NCBI GenBank assembly: GCA_031278835.1
Contig: JAITJP010000224.1
Span: 1-5,385 of the forward strand
From: Deltaproteobacteria bacterium
GTDB taxonomy: Bacteria; Desulfobacterota; Desulfarculia; Adiutricales; Adiutricaceae
DNA: 5,385 bases
Direction: 5' to 3'
Shown here: positions 1 through 5,385 of the stretch, piece by piece
Layout of the letters: each line of letters begins with the position of its first letter
How positions within the stretch are numbered: position 1 is the first letter of the stretch
The notes under the pieces: generated by a model
What the model was told of the DNA's origin: nothing
Database searches by the model: none
What the model saw: the letters and a program-made list of their open reading frames with translations, nothing else
Position numbers and translations under genes: made by a program

Positions 1-21
1 ATTTTTATTGGAAAAATTCAC
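1..21 (-). CDS. Probable exbD, first seven codons only (continues past the left edge)
   Basis: A GTG at 21-19 opens a frame reading M-N-F-S-N-K-N and leaves the window at position 1. The GTG overlaps the TGA (20-18) of a short upstream ORF as GTGA, and an AGG lies 7 nt upstream, so the start is plausible. An exbB gene is normally followed by exbD/tolR, whose product is a single-pass inner-membrane protein with a periplasmic domain that forms the proton-conducting motor with ExbB. The identity is therefore inferred from gene order; seven residues cannot show it. A duplicated copy of this start (101-57) continues as L-A-K-G-R-F-I-P, which predicts the next residues outside the window. Alternatively these bases are only repeat sequence and the real start lies further left. 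Confidence 0.4.
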
Positions 22-101
22 TTGGTGACCTGACCAGGGGCTGGGGCCAATAACTCGGGGATAAAACGTCCCTTGGCCAAATTTTTATTGGAAAAATTCA
101 C
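18..101 (-). other. Chimeric 27-codon ORF at the duplicated exbB/exbD junction
   Basis: This frame starts with GTG at 101-99, overlapping the exbB stop TGA (100-98) as GTGA, and ends with TGA at 20-18, which overlaps the next GTG the same way. The first 15 residues, MNFSNKNLAKGRFIP, look like a second copy of the N-terminus of the following gene. The last 12, ELLAPAPGQVTK, nearly copy the ExbB C-terminus, ELPAPAPRQVTK. The ORF is therefore best explained as a product of the junction duplication. An AGG sits 7 nt before its GTG, so it could be translated by coupling and hand ribosomes on to the next start. It has no membrane segment or recognisable domain. It is probably not a functional protein; whether it is translated is unknown. 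Confidence 0.35.
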
Positions 102-745
102 TTGGTGACCTGCCGAGGGGCTGGGGCCGGTAACTCTGGAGCGGACAAGGCCTCAAGAAGATCTGAGCCCAAATCCTCCAAGTCGGTGGTTAAAGTCTCA
201 ACTCGGCCCACCAGTATACGGTGAATAACCATGGTGGGGATGGCCACGACCAAGCCAGCGGCCGTGGTCAAAAGCGCCTGGCCGATGCCGCCAGCCAGCA
301 AACCCGGATTGCCCAGGCCCGCCTGGGCCACGGCCCCAAAGGCGTTTATCATACCTGAAACGGTACCTAAAAGCCCTAATAAGGGAGATATTGACGCAAT
401 AACACCTAAAAGTTCTAAATGAGATGACAAATATAGAGATTCTCTACGGCCAGATTCTTCCATGGCGTCTTTGAAGACCAACCTAGACTGGCCAATCATC
501 TTAAGACCTTGTTTAATTAACCTAGCCGCTGAATTTTGCCCATCTTGGCAGAGAAAAACGGCGTCATTATATTGACGTCTAATTAATAATTCATTTACCG
601 AGCTAACTAAACTACTGGGAATTACTTTACCTCGCCTAAGACACCAAATTCGATCTAGAATTATGGCAAAAGCGACTAAGCTGCACAACAGGATCACGTA
701 CATAACCCAGCCACCGCGTTGTATTAGATCTATCAGTGTTTCCAT
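98..745 (-). CDS. exbB: ExbB/TolQ/MotA-family proton-channel subunit
   Basis: This is an inner-membrane subunit that, with an ExbD/TolR partner, uses the proton gradient to drive a periplasmic or outer-membrane process. From the ATG at 745-743 it is 215 residues, normal for ExbB. Three membrane segments are visible at about 12-32 (VMYVILLCSLVAFAIIL), 112-134 and 152-178, with a cytoplasmic loop between the first two. The second carries the family motif LLGLLGTVSGM (Thr128). The third carries GGIGQALLTTAAGLVVAIP (Thr160/161). Many ExbB proteins have Glu where this one has Gln156. The frame also opens at a TTG at 754-752 (three more residues). I prefer the ATG because GGA lies 6 nt before it and METLIDLIQRGGWVMY resembles family N-termini. 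The stop overlaps a GTG start. The first ~385 bp are clearly more AT-rich than the rest. The choice among ExbB, TolQ and a gliding-type motor subunit is not certain; ExbB is the best fit. Confidence 0.93.
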   Translation of the reverse strand: METLIDLIQRGGWVMYVILLCSLVAFAIILDRIWCLRRGKVIPSSLVSSVNELLIRRQYNDAVFLCQDGQNSAARLIKQGLKMIGQSRLVFKDAMEESGRRESLYLSSHLELLGVIASISPLLGLLGTVSGMINAFGAVAQAGLGNPGLLAGGIGQALLTTAAGLVVAIPTMVIHRILVGRVETLTTDLEDLGSDLLEALSAPELPAPAPRQVTK

Positions 746-791
746 AAAATCCAAATTCGAATTTGTTAAAAAAATAGCCTTTTTACTTTGC

Positions 792-810
792 CGAGGTTTT
801 ACTCACCTCG
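792..810. other. Small inverted repeat in the TPR-exbB gap
   Basis: CGAGG (792-796) and CCTCG (806-810) are perfect complements around a 9-nt spacer, in the 154-bp gap between the TPR stop and the exbB start. On the minus strand no T-run follows directly; TTTTTTT occurs about 20 nt later. It is therefore a poor intrinsic terminator and more likely a weak RNA hairpin or processing site. The 9-mer CGCCAAGGC occurs at 809-817 and again at 836-844. I see no clear promoter in the gap, so transcription of exbB from the TPR promoter is plausible. Confidence 0.3.
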
Positions 811-899
811 CCAAGGCTTGTTTTTAAAGGCTTTTCGCCAAGGCCCTTATTGTTTACTGGTCGCGTTTGGCAGCAAATTTTAGGGCAATTTCGCGGCCT

Positions 900-2981
900 T
901 TACTGTATGACGGTTTTATTTGGTATTGAATCGAGATCCAATTTCAAAATAGCCGTTCCGGCCTTGTCATTGGTCGGTTCCAGCTCCAAAACTTTTTCAT
1001 AGGCTAGTTTGGCCGATTCCTTATCCCCGGCCTTGGCCAAGGCTTCGGCGGCCGTAAACCAGCCGGCCACTTTAGTCGGTTCAAGTTCCGCGACTTTTAA
1101 AAGGCTCTTAGCCGCTTGACTTTCTTGGCCAGAATTTCTTTGGGCCAAAGCCAAAAAACGCCAGTTGTCGGGATCCTCGGGATGCCAGTTGGTCCAAAAC
1201 CCGGCCGCCTTGGCCAAAGTTTCCCAATTTTTATCTAATTGCAGGTGAGCTACCACCAAATCACGACTTTCTTTGTACTTTTGGTCACCTTTGTATAGGA
1301 GCATAGCCTCGTCAAGCATCTCTTTGATCTGGCCTTTTTCCTTGTAAATGGCTACGACGTAACCTCTAATATCATTAATTAACTCGTTTTCAGTATCAAG
1401 AGATTGAGCTTTTTGAAAGGCTTTAAGGGCTTGATCCCATTTTTTAGCCCTAAAAAGAGTTATTCCCAAATTATAGAATTCAATCTTTTCGTCTGAAAAT
1501 TGATAAAGTCTTTTTTCAAATTCAGGGGAAAAACTTCCCTTTTTTGGTCTTAAAATTTCTAATAAACGAGCTTTGGCCTCGGTTTGAGTATTGAGCGTTT
1601 GGGGATCGTCACCGGGGGTCTCGGCCAAGGCTAGCCAGAGAGCCGCCGCCTTGTCTTGTAAGCCGTCCTGAGTATAGGCCTGAGCCAGTTCCCTGGTCAA
1701 AGCTGGATCTTTGTCTAGCTCCCAGGCCTTAAGGAGATAGCCCAAATATCTATCCCTGGCTTTGTTGGCCAAGGCCAAACGAGCCAAGTTCAAGTAAAGC
1801 GAAGGGTCGGCCTGATCGTGGGCCAAGGCTTTTTCATAGGCTTTTTCGGCTTGCTCTAAATCCTTATCCAGGTACCATAGATAGCCCAATCGCTTATAGG
1901 CGTTGGCCTTATCCAAGCCATCCGGTAGACTGTCCGCTAGGCCTTCCCAGGCCTCCCTTTGACCTGGAAGGTCATTGACTTTTTCTTTAAAGCCCAGGAG
2001 TTCCGTCCAGATAGCCCGGGTTTCCTCGGGATTGGCCACCGTTAAATACTTTTCCCAAGCGGCAATCTCAAGTTTTTCATCACCTTCTTCCCGATAAATA
2101 TTGATCAAAGCGTTTAAATAAGCTCGTTTATGATCAAGCTGGGCCTCGGGTAACAATTCTTCGTATATTTCAGCGGCCTTTAGGGGCTGATCGCTTCTAT
2201 ATAAGGCGGCCAGGTTGGTTTTTAAGGCCTCCAAGGGATGACCGGCCGCGGCGGCTATGGGTAAAAGCCGCTCCAATACGGAAATTTCTTTGGCTTTGTC
2301 CTTTTGATCTTGGTACAGGACAAGCAATTGGTTTAATATCTCGTCAGCTTGGGGACCGTTTGGATCCTTGGCTAGTTTTGACTCATAAAGCTCAGTTAAT
2401 TCGACCTTTTTATTAGCCTCAAGCAAAGCCGAGGCCAATTTTTCGAAAAGAGGCTCTGAGTCTGGCTCCAAGTCCAGCGATTTCCGATAGTACACGATTT
2501 TCTTCTCAGTCTCAACAGTCGTGTCACCCAATAAAGACCAATCGGCGGAATTAAAAGTTCCTTTCAAGACGAAAGTGGCTTTGGGAACCGAATCGTCGAG
2601 AACCTCGATAAGCAAATCTTTTGGCTCTAAAAAAAAATCGTCACCGACTATGTCAGAAATGGAAAGGGCCTTGGCGGTAATGGCCTCTAAATCAAAATTT
2701 GGTGAGTAAAGCCTTAAATCATAGTTGCGCCACCGATTGGTAGATAGTTTGGTTAACCTAATCGGAACGGTGGGATTTATCTCAAACTCCTGGCCAGGGG
2801 TCAAAGAAACAGACTGACGACCATAGTCCATCTCCAAAGCTTTGACTTCCAGAGGTGGGCCAAAAAATCGACCATAGGTCCTGGCCAATGATTCCGGGGC
2901 GGCATAATTCCAGAACAAAAGACCAAGGCCCAATACGAAGATGGTTATTACGATCGTGGGCAGTATTCGTCCTGAAGACAT
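900..2981 (-). CDS. Membrane-anchored periplasmic TPR protein
   Basis: This 693-residue protein begins with a short basic tail and one hydrophobic segment (about 7-25, LPTIVITIFVLGLGLLFWN). No lipobox or obvious cleavage site follows, so it is probably an uncleaved anchor with the rest in the periplasm. Residues 27-150 look beta-rich and are not a domain I recognise. From about 155 to the end the protein is a helical-repeat array. Clear TPRs lie at about 361-390, 500-533 (YNLGITLFRAKKWDQALKAF) and 639-672 (KLAYEKVLELEPTND); intervening repeats are degenerate. TPRs bind proteins, so this is likely a scaffold or adaptor. Its place upstream of exbB suggests that it works with the ExbB/ExbD motor, as TPR proteins do near TonB/ExbB or gliding motors in other bacteria; that link is inference. 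The ATG has only a weak Shine-Dalgarno (AAGAG about 11 nt upstream). Bases about 1360-1570 are unusually AT-rich. Confidence 0.88.
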   Translation of the reverse strand: MSSGRILPTIVITIFVLGLGLLFWNYAAPESLARTYGRFFGPPLEVKALEMDYGRQSVSLTPGQEFEINPTVPIRLTKLSTNRWRNYDLRLYSPNFDLEAITAKALSISDIVGDDFFLEPKDLLIEVLDDSVPKATFVLKGTFNSADWSLLGDTTVETEKKIVYYRKSLDLEPDSEPLFEKLASALLEANKKVELTELYESKLAKDPNGPQADEILNQLLVLYQDQKDKAKEISVLERLLPIAAAAGHPLEALKTNLAALYRSDQPLKAAEIYEELLPEAQLDHKRAYLNALINIYREEGDEKLEIAAWEKYLTVANPEETRAIWTELLGFKEKVNDLPGQREAWEGLADSLPDGLDKANAYKRLGYLWYLDKDLEQAEKAYEKALAHDQADPSLYLNLARLALANKARDRYLGYLLKAWELDKDPALTRELAQAYTQDGLQDKAAALWLALAETPGDDPQTLNTQTEAKARLLEILRPKKGSFSPEFEKRLYQFSDEKIEFYNLGITLFRAKKWDQALKAFQKAQSLDTENELINDIRGYVVAIYKEKGQIKEMLDEAMLLYKGDQKYKESRDLVVAHLQLDKNWETLAKAAGFWTNWHPEDPDNWRFLALAQRNSGQESQAAKSLLKVAELEPTKVAGWFTAAEALAKAGDKESAKLAYEKVLELEPTNDKAGTAILKLDLDSIPNKTVIQ

Positions 2982-3112
2982 TTGTCAATATTCTCTTGAA
3001 AATTAAATTTGTGAAGCTTTTCAATAGGTTTTTCTTAAGGCTAACTTTTAAGGATTCAAGTCTTTTTAAAGTTAAGTTTTTAATAATTTAAGTTTATTAA
3101 TTTTGTAAACCA

Positions 3113-3127
3113 ATCTCAGAATGAGAT
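3113..3127. repeat. Perfect inverted repeat ATCTCA-GAA-TGAGAT
   Basis: Two perfect 6-bp arms flank a 3-bp centre, about 130 bp upstream of the TPR start. The 15-bp near-palindrome has the size and symmetry of a dimeric repressor or activator half-site pair. No regulator family is identified from it, and in AT-rich DNA chance cannot be excluded. Confidence 0.3.
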
Positions 3128-3175
3128 AAAGATATTATTCGAATTGTGTTTGTTAAATTTTAGAAATTTACTGAC

Positions 3176-3199
3176 CGCCAGCCCAGAGCTAGGCAAGCG
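3176..3199. other. GC-rich hairpin inside the AT-rich spacer
   Basis: CGCCAGCC (3176-3183) can pair with GGCAAGCG (3192-3199), with one mismatch and one G-T pair on the minus-strand RNA, around an 8-nt loop. It is the only GC-rich stretch in this spacer. On the plus strand TTTTT follows at 3203-3207, giving a mediocre terminator shape, but no plus-strand gene leads into it. It could be a structured leader element or a remnant of lost sequence. Confidence 0.3.
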
Positions 3200-3244
3200 A
3201 GATTTTTAACGGATAAACTACCACTGTTATATTTACCACAAATC

Positions 3245-3306
3245 TAGTTTAATTTAAAGATTATCTTAAACTAACCAGAGCATCCGCTAATATTTTTGTT
3301 AAACTA
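3245..3306. repeat. Three copies of the 8-mer TTAAACTA (one inverted)
   Basis: TAGTTTAA (3245-3252) is the exact complement of TTAAACTA at 3266-3273, making an 8-bp inverted repeat with a 13-nt spacer. The same TTAAACTA recurs at 3299-3306, 33 bp further on, about three helical turns. The spacing would suit an operator cluster, but AT-rich 8-mers recur easily by chance. Confidence 0.35.
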
Positions 3307-3432
3307 TAGATTAATTATTAGATATTACTAGAAAAATAATGACTGGCCATCTTAAACCTTGAACAGGTAAATCTAACAATAAGGCTTTTCTCAGGCTCCA
3401 GTCAATACAAAAACGCGACTCGGGTTAATACT

Positions 3433-3472
3433 AAAAAAGCCCCCTGGCCAAATCTTGGAAGCCAGGGGGCTT
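3433..3472 (-). terminator. Intrinsic terminator of the flagellin gene
   Basis: On the minus strand a perfect stem pairs 3472-3461 with 3448-3437. It includes ten mostly G-C pairs (GCCCCCTGGC with GCCAGGGGGC) plus two A-T pairs, around a 12-nt loop, and is followed by TTTTTT (3438-3433). It lies 45 bp after the flagellin stop. On the plus strand no T-run follows, so it works for the flagellin transcript only and separates it from the TPR gene. Confidence 0.95.
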
Positions 3473-3517
3473 GGGACGAGTGAATAACCGTGAAGTATTT
3501 AGCTTTGTTTGAATCGC

Positions 3518-5323
3518 TTATCCAATTAAGCTTAGGGCTAACTGGGAGAGACTGTTAGCCTGGGCCAGCATGGAAGTGGCGGCTTGGGCCAGTACGTTGT
3601 TTTTGGTAAATTCCGTCATCTCTACGGCCACGTCCACGTCTGAAATGCGGCTCTCCGAGGCTTGGAGATTTTCGGCCTGGATGGTCAGGTTGGTCATGGT
3701 GTTTTGTAGCCTGTTTTGAAGGGCCCCAAGATCGGCCCTAATCTTGTCCTTTTTATTAATGGCCCCAGTCATGGCGTCCAGCGCCTCCTGGGCGGCCGAT
3801 TGGGTGCGAAGCTCGGCGCCTACCCATTGCCCATTGGCGGCGTTTTGGATCTCAACGAAACTGTTTCGATCCATGCCGTTTATCACGCCACCTTTCAAAC
3901 CAGGCTTTTTGACTTCTCCTGAATTGGCGATCCAAAGATCCCTCTCATCACCAACGTCTCTCCCGTTTAAGGTAACGTTCCAAACTTCGTTACCCAGTTT
4001 GGCTTTGGCCTGGGTGGGTTTCATGGTCCCCCAGTGCTCCCCCCCAAGGGTGAAAGTGGTTCCCGATTCATATCTTTTACTGCTTTGGACATTCTCGAAG
4101 CTTACCCCGGCCAAGCCCGACCGGGAAACTGTTTTATTATCGGCAACGTCGCAGGCCAAGATATTATTATAGTTCCCCCCCGCTTTGGTAAAAATATACA
4201 ACATGTCAGCTTTTTTACCGGTTGAATCAGCCGACTGAACCATGGCCCAAAACTTACTATTAGTGTTATTATTTATGGCGCTGGCCAAGGACGTGGCGGT
4301 AAAAGCGCTGATTTTACTGGCGCTCGTGGCCACGGATATAATTGATTTAGAACTGTCAACAAACCCGGCCTTGGTCGCGTCGCCTCTCGCGGCCGCTGAA
4401 CTGCCAAAAACGTAAGCCTCGTCTCCCACGCATACGGCCAAGTTACCTCCAGATATAGCCATTTTTAGTAAGATGCTCGCCGACATAGCAACGCCGACGC
4501 GGCTTTGGGAACCAGCGTTAACTTTGTTTACAAGATCTTGCAAACTATCCGACGAGGTTACCGTATACCTTCCGGCCAGATATTTCCCGGTCAATAAGGC
4601 GGAGTCCTTGTTTTGCGTCCAATCCCAATTATAACCGTATTCAAAAGTCTCCCCGCTTTTAAAGCCGGCCTTATTATCCAAAGTAGCGTACCCAGCCGTG
4701 CAGCAACCGGGACCGGCTAACTTACTTGATCCAGCGGCCCCTTGACCCCAAATATCATTTTTGGCGTCACCGCCCACCCTTAGGCCGGTGGAGCTGGTGG
4801 CCCTGGCGTCTCCGATATTGACGAAATAATAGTCTTCCGAGGGGTTGTTACTGACCCCAAAGTGGATCTTAAGACCCTGACCACCATGCTGGTTGGTGAC
4901 CGATCCGTCCAGTAGCTTAATGCCGTTAAAGTTAGTGGCGTTGGCGATACGATCGATCTCAGCGGCCATGGCCTGGTATTCCGAGTTGATGATTTCGCGT
5001 TGGGCCGTGGTGTAAGTGCCGGTGGCGGCCTGCTCGGCCAGTTCTTTCATACGGACGAGCTTTTCGTCGATGACCCCCAGGGCGCCGTCGGCGGTCTGGA
5101 TCATGCTGATGGCGTCGGCCGTATTTCTAATTCCCTGTTTCATGGTGGCGATGTCCGCCCGCATCATTTCCCTGATGGCCAGCCCAGCGGCGTCATCGGC
5201 GGCACTGTTTATCCTCAAACCTGACGATAAACGCCTTACACTGGTTGACAACCGATCATAGATTGTCCCCAAGTTCCGGGCCGCGTTCTGAGCCGTCATG
5301 TTGTGGTTGATGATTAGAGCCAT
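3518..5323 (-). CDS. fliC: Flagellin, long form with large central domain
   Basis: This is the flagellar filament subunit, exported by the flagellar type III apparatus and polymerised outside the cell. The 601 residues begin MALIINHNMTAQNAARNL. Residues 1 to about 140 form the conserved N-terminal D0/D1 region (RLSSGLRINSAADDAAGLAIRE at 31-52, IQTADGALGVIDEKL at 75-89). About 505-601 form the C-terminal D1/D0 region (LGALQNRLQNTMTNL, SRISDVDVAVEMTEF). Between them about 360 residues form a surface domain with two stretches like the flagellin IN motif (SDSLQDLVNKVNAGSQSRVGV at 258-278; SLASAINNNTNSKF at 345-358). Four cysteines (207, 208, 298, 391) and eight tryptophans, all in the centre, are unusual for a flagellin. 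Length exceeds the common 270-500 range. A strong Shine-Dalgarno fixes the start, and a terminator follows, so it is probably transcribed alone. No signal peptide, as expected. Confidence 0.97.
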   Translation of the reverse strand: MALIINHNMTAQNAARNLGTIYDRLSTSVRRLSSGLRINSAADDAAGLAIREMMRADIATMKQGIRNTADAISMIQTADGALGVIDEKLVRMKELAEQAATGTYTTAQREIINSEYQAMAAEIDRIANATNFNGIKLLDGSVTNQHGGQGLKIHFGVSNNPSEDYYFVNIGDARATSSTGLRVGGDAKNDIWGQGAAGSSKLAGPGCCTAGYATLDNKAGFKSGETFEYGYNWDWTQNKDSALLTGKYLAGRYTVTSSDSLQDLVNKVNAGSQSRVGVAMSASILLKMAISGGNLAVCVGDEAYVFGSSAAARGDATKAGFVDSSKSIISVATSASKISAFTATSLASAINNNTNSKFWAMVQSADSTGKKADMLYIFTKAGGNYNNILACDVADNKTVSRSGLAGVSFENVQSSKRYESGTTFTLGGEHWGTMKPTQAKAKLGNEVWNVTLNGRDVGDERDLWIANSGEVKKPGLKGGVINGMDRNSFVEIQNAANGQWVGAELRTQSAAQEALDAMTGAINKKDKIRADLGALQNRLQNTMTNLTIQAENLQASESRISDVDVAVEMTEFTKNNVLAQAATSMLAQANSLSQLALSLIG

Positions 5324-5327
5324 TTGT

Positions 5328-5336
5328 ATCCTCCTT
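5328..5336 (-). promoter_or_regulatory. Strong Shine-Dalgarno of the flagellin gene
   Basis: Minus-strand AAGGAGGAT lies just upstream of the ATG, with 6 nt between GGAGG and the start codon. It is nearly a full match to the anti-Shine-Dalgarno and suits a very highly expressed protein. It also contains two GGA triplets, so it may double as the second CsrA contact. Confidence 0.95.
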
Positions 5337-5346
5337 GAGTATGTAT

Positions 5347-5360
5347 GGGCATCCTTGCCC
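5347..5360 (-). promoter_or_regulatory. Leader hairpin with AGGA loop, candidate CsrA site
   Basis: In the flagellin leader RNA, GGGCA and TGCCC form a perfect 5-bp stem presenting AGGA as a tetraloop. The core CAAGGATG matches the CsrA consensus (ACARGGAUG type, GGA in a hairpin loop) at every position of CARGGAUG. Its GGA begins 20 nt upstream of the first GGA in the Shine-Dalgarno, a spacing that allows one CsrA dimer to hold both. In Bacillus the flagellin leader is controlled in this way by CsrA and FliW. Binding here is inference from sequence and shape. Confidence 0.6.
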
Positions 5361-5385
5361 CCCTCTGGGACATCGCCCCAGCGGT

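Larger units (their letters stand above)
1..136. repeat. Imperfect tandem duplication, 80-bp period (copies 1-56 and 81-136)
   Basis: Bases 1-56 and 81-136 match at 52 of 56 positions. The first 32 bases of each copy are identical, and the four differences are at 33/113, 35/115, 49/129 and 50/130. The 24 bases between the copies (57-80) have no counterpart after 136, but could have one left of position 1, outside the window. Copy 81-136 covers the end of exbB plus the GTGA junction; copy 1-56 repeats both. The right limit falls where minus-strand CCCGAGTTA (copy 1 side) and CCAGAGTTA (exbB) resemble each other, which suggests a short-homology recombination breakpoint. Differences between the copies argue against a simple assembly stutter. 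Confidence 0.9.
2982..3432. other. AT-rich intergenic region, no gene seen
   Basis: About 450 bp separate the flagellin terminator from the TPR start. The DNA is markedly AT-rich, with many TTAA and TTAAG motifs, for example TTAAGTTT at 3072-3079 and 3088-3095. It contains no open frame with a ribosome-binding site or protein-like composition, and no tRNA-like fold. Because the flagellin transcript ends at 3433, the promoter for the TPR-exbB unit should lie here on the minus strand. I could not pick out a convincing -35/-10, sigma-54 or sigma-28 pair. Three inverted repeats inside it are listed separately. Confidence 0.7.

Noticed and set aside
231..422. Plus-strand 63-codon frame inside exbB
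   Set aside because: Antisense to conserved ExbB membrane segments and without its own translation signals.
764..786. A-run/T-run stretch considered as an intrinsic terminator between TPR gene and exbB
   Set aside because: The minus-strand T-run lies about 20 nt from the nearest hairpin (792-810), and the only closer stem is A-T pairs, so it is not a credible terminator.
900..2400. Many copies of the palindrome-like TTGGCCAA / GCCAAGGC
   Set aside because: Most copies are in-frame Leu-Ala-Lys-Ala codons (TTG GCC AAG GC) in TPR helices, so protein composition plus codon choice explains them without an uptake sequence or restriction-site signal.
2982..2990. TTGACA next to the TPR start, considered as a -35 box
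   Set aside because: It sits 2 bp before the ATG, so the matching -10 and start site would fall inside the coding region.
2782..3091. Open frames on both strands over the TPR start (80 codons minus, 78 codons plus)
   Set aside because: They overlap the TPR start and membrane anchor in other frames and read as low-probability sequence without a domain.
3744..4172. Open plus-strand frame of 142 codons antisense to the flagellin
   Set aside because: It lies wholly inside the certain flagellin gene, has no ribosome-binding site or family-like motif, and its composition follows the opposite strand.
5000..5261. Plus-strand open frames of 74 and 81 codons near the flagellin start
   Set aside because: Both lie opposite the conserved flagellin N-terminal region and are shadows of its codon usage.
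5337..5385. Search for a sigma-54 or sigma-28 flagellin promoter
   Set aside because: No TGGC-N8-TTGC or TAAA/GCCGATAA arrangement is visible in the leader available; the promoter is probably beyond the right edge.

Overview
The window carries three complete genes, all on the minus strand. Read in the direction of transcription they are a flagellin (5323 to 3518), a membrane-anchored TPR protein (2981 to 900) and an ExbB/TolQ-type proton-channel subunit (745 to 98). The first seven codons of a probable exbD (21 to 1) run off the left edge. No tRNA, rRNA, insertion sequence or CRISPR array is visible.

The organism is probably a motile, Gram-negative Desulfobacterota/Deltaproteobacterium of Desulfovibrio-like type. 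The flagellin ends resemble, from memory, Desulfovibrio flagellins (DEKLVRMKELAEQAATGTY near the N-terminus, QAENLQASESRISDVDVA near the C-terminus). A TPR protein next to ExbB fits an outer-membrane bacterium. Genus cannot be decided from this sequence.

Right part (3433-5385): a monocistronic-looking flagellin unit with a strong Shine-Dalgarno, a 601-codon gene and a textbook intrinsic terminator 45 bp after the stop. Its leader holds a small hairpin with AGGA in the loop 20 nt upstream of the Shine-Dalgarno GGA. This is the layout expected of a two-site CsrA-controlled flagellin leader. The promoter lies beyond the right edge.

Middle (2982-3432): about 450 bp of AT-rich DNA with no credible gene, containing several short inverted repeats. 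It must include the promoter region of the TPR-exbB unit.

Left part (1-2981): the TPR protein, a 154-bp gap, exbB, then probable exbD. This looks like an inner-membrane proton-motive-force module with a large periplasmic TPR partner. At the exbB/exbD junction there is an imperfect tandem duplication with an 80-bp period. It seems to have copied the overlapping GTGA stop/start junction, creating a 27-codon chimeric ORF (exbD-like N-terminus fused to an exbB-like C-terminus) between the two genes. This junction and the CsrA-like flagellin leader are the two most interesting signals. I see no wholly new multi-gene system here.
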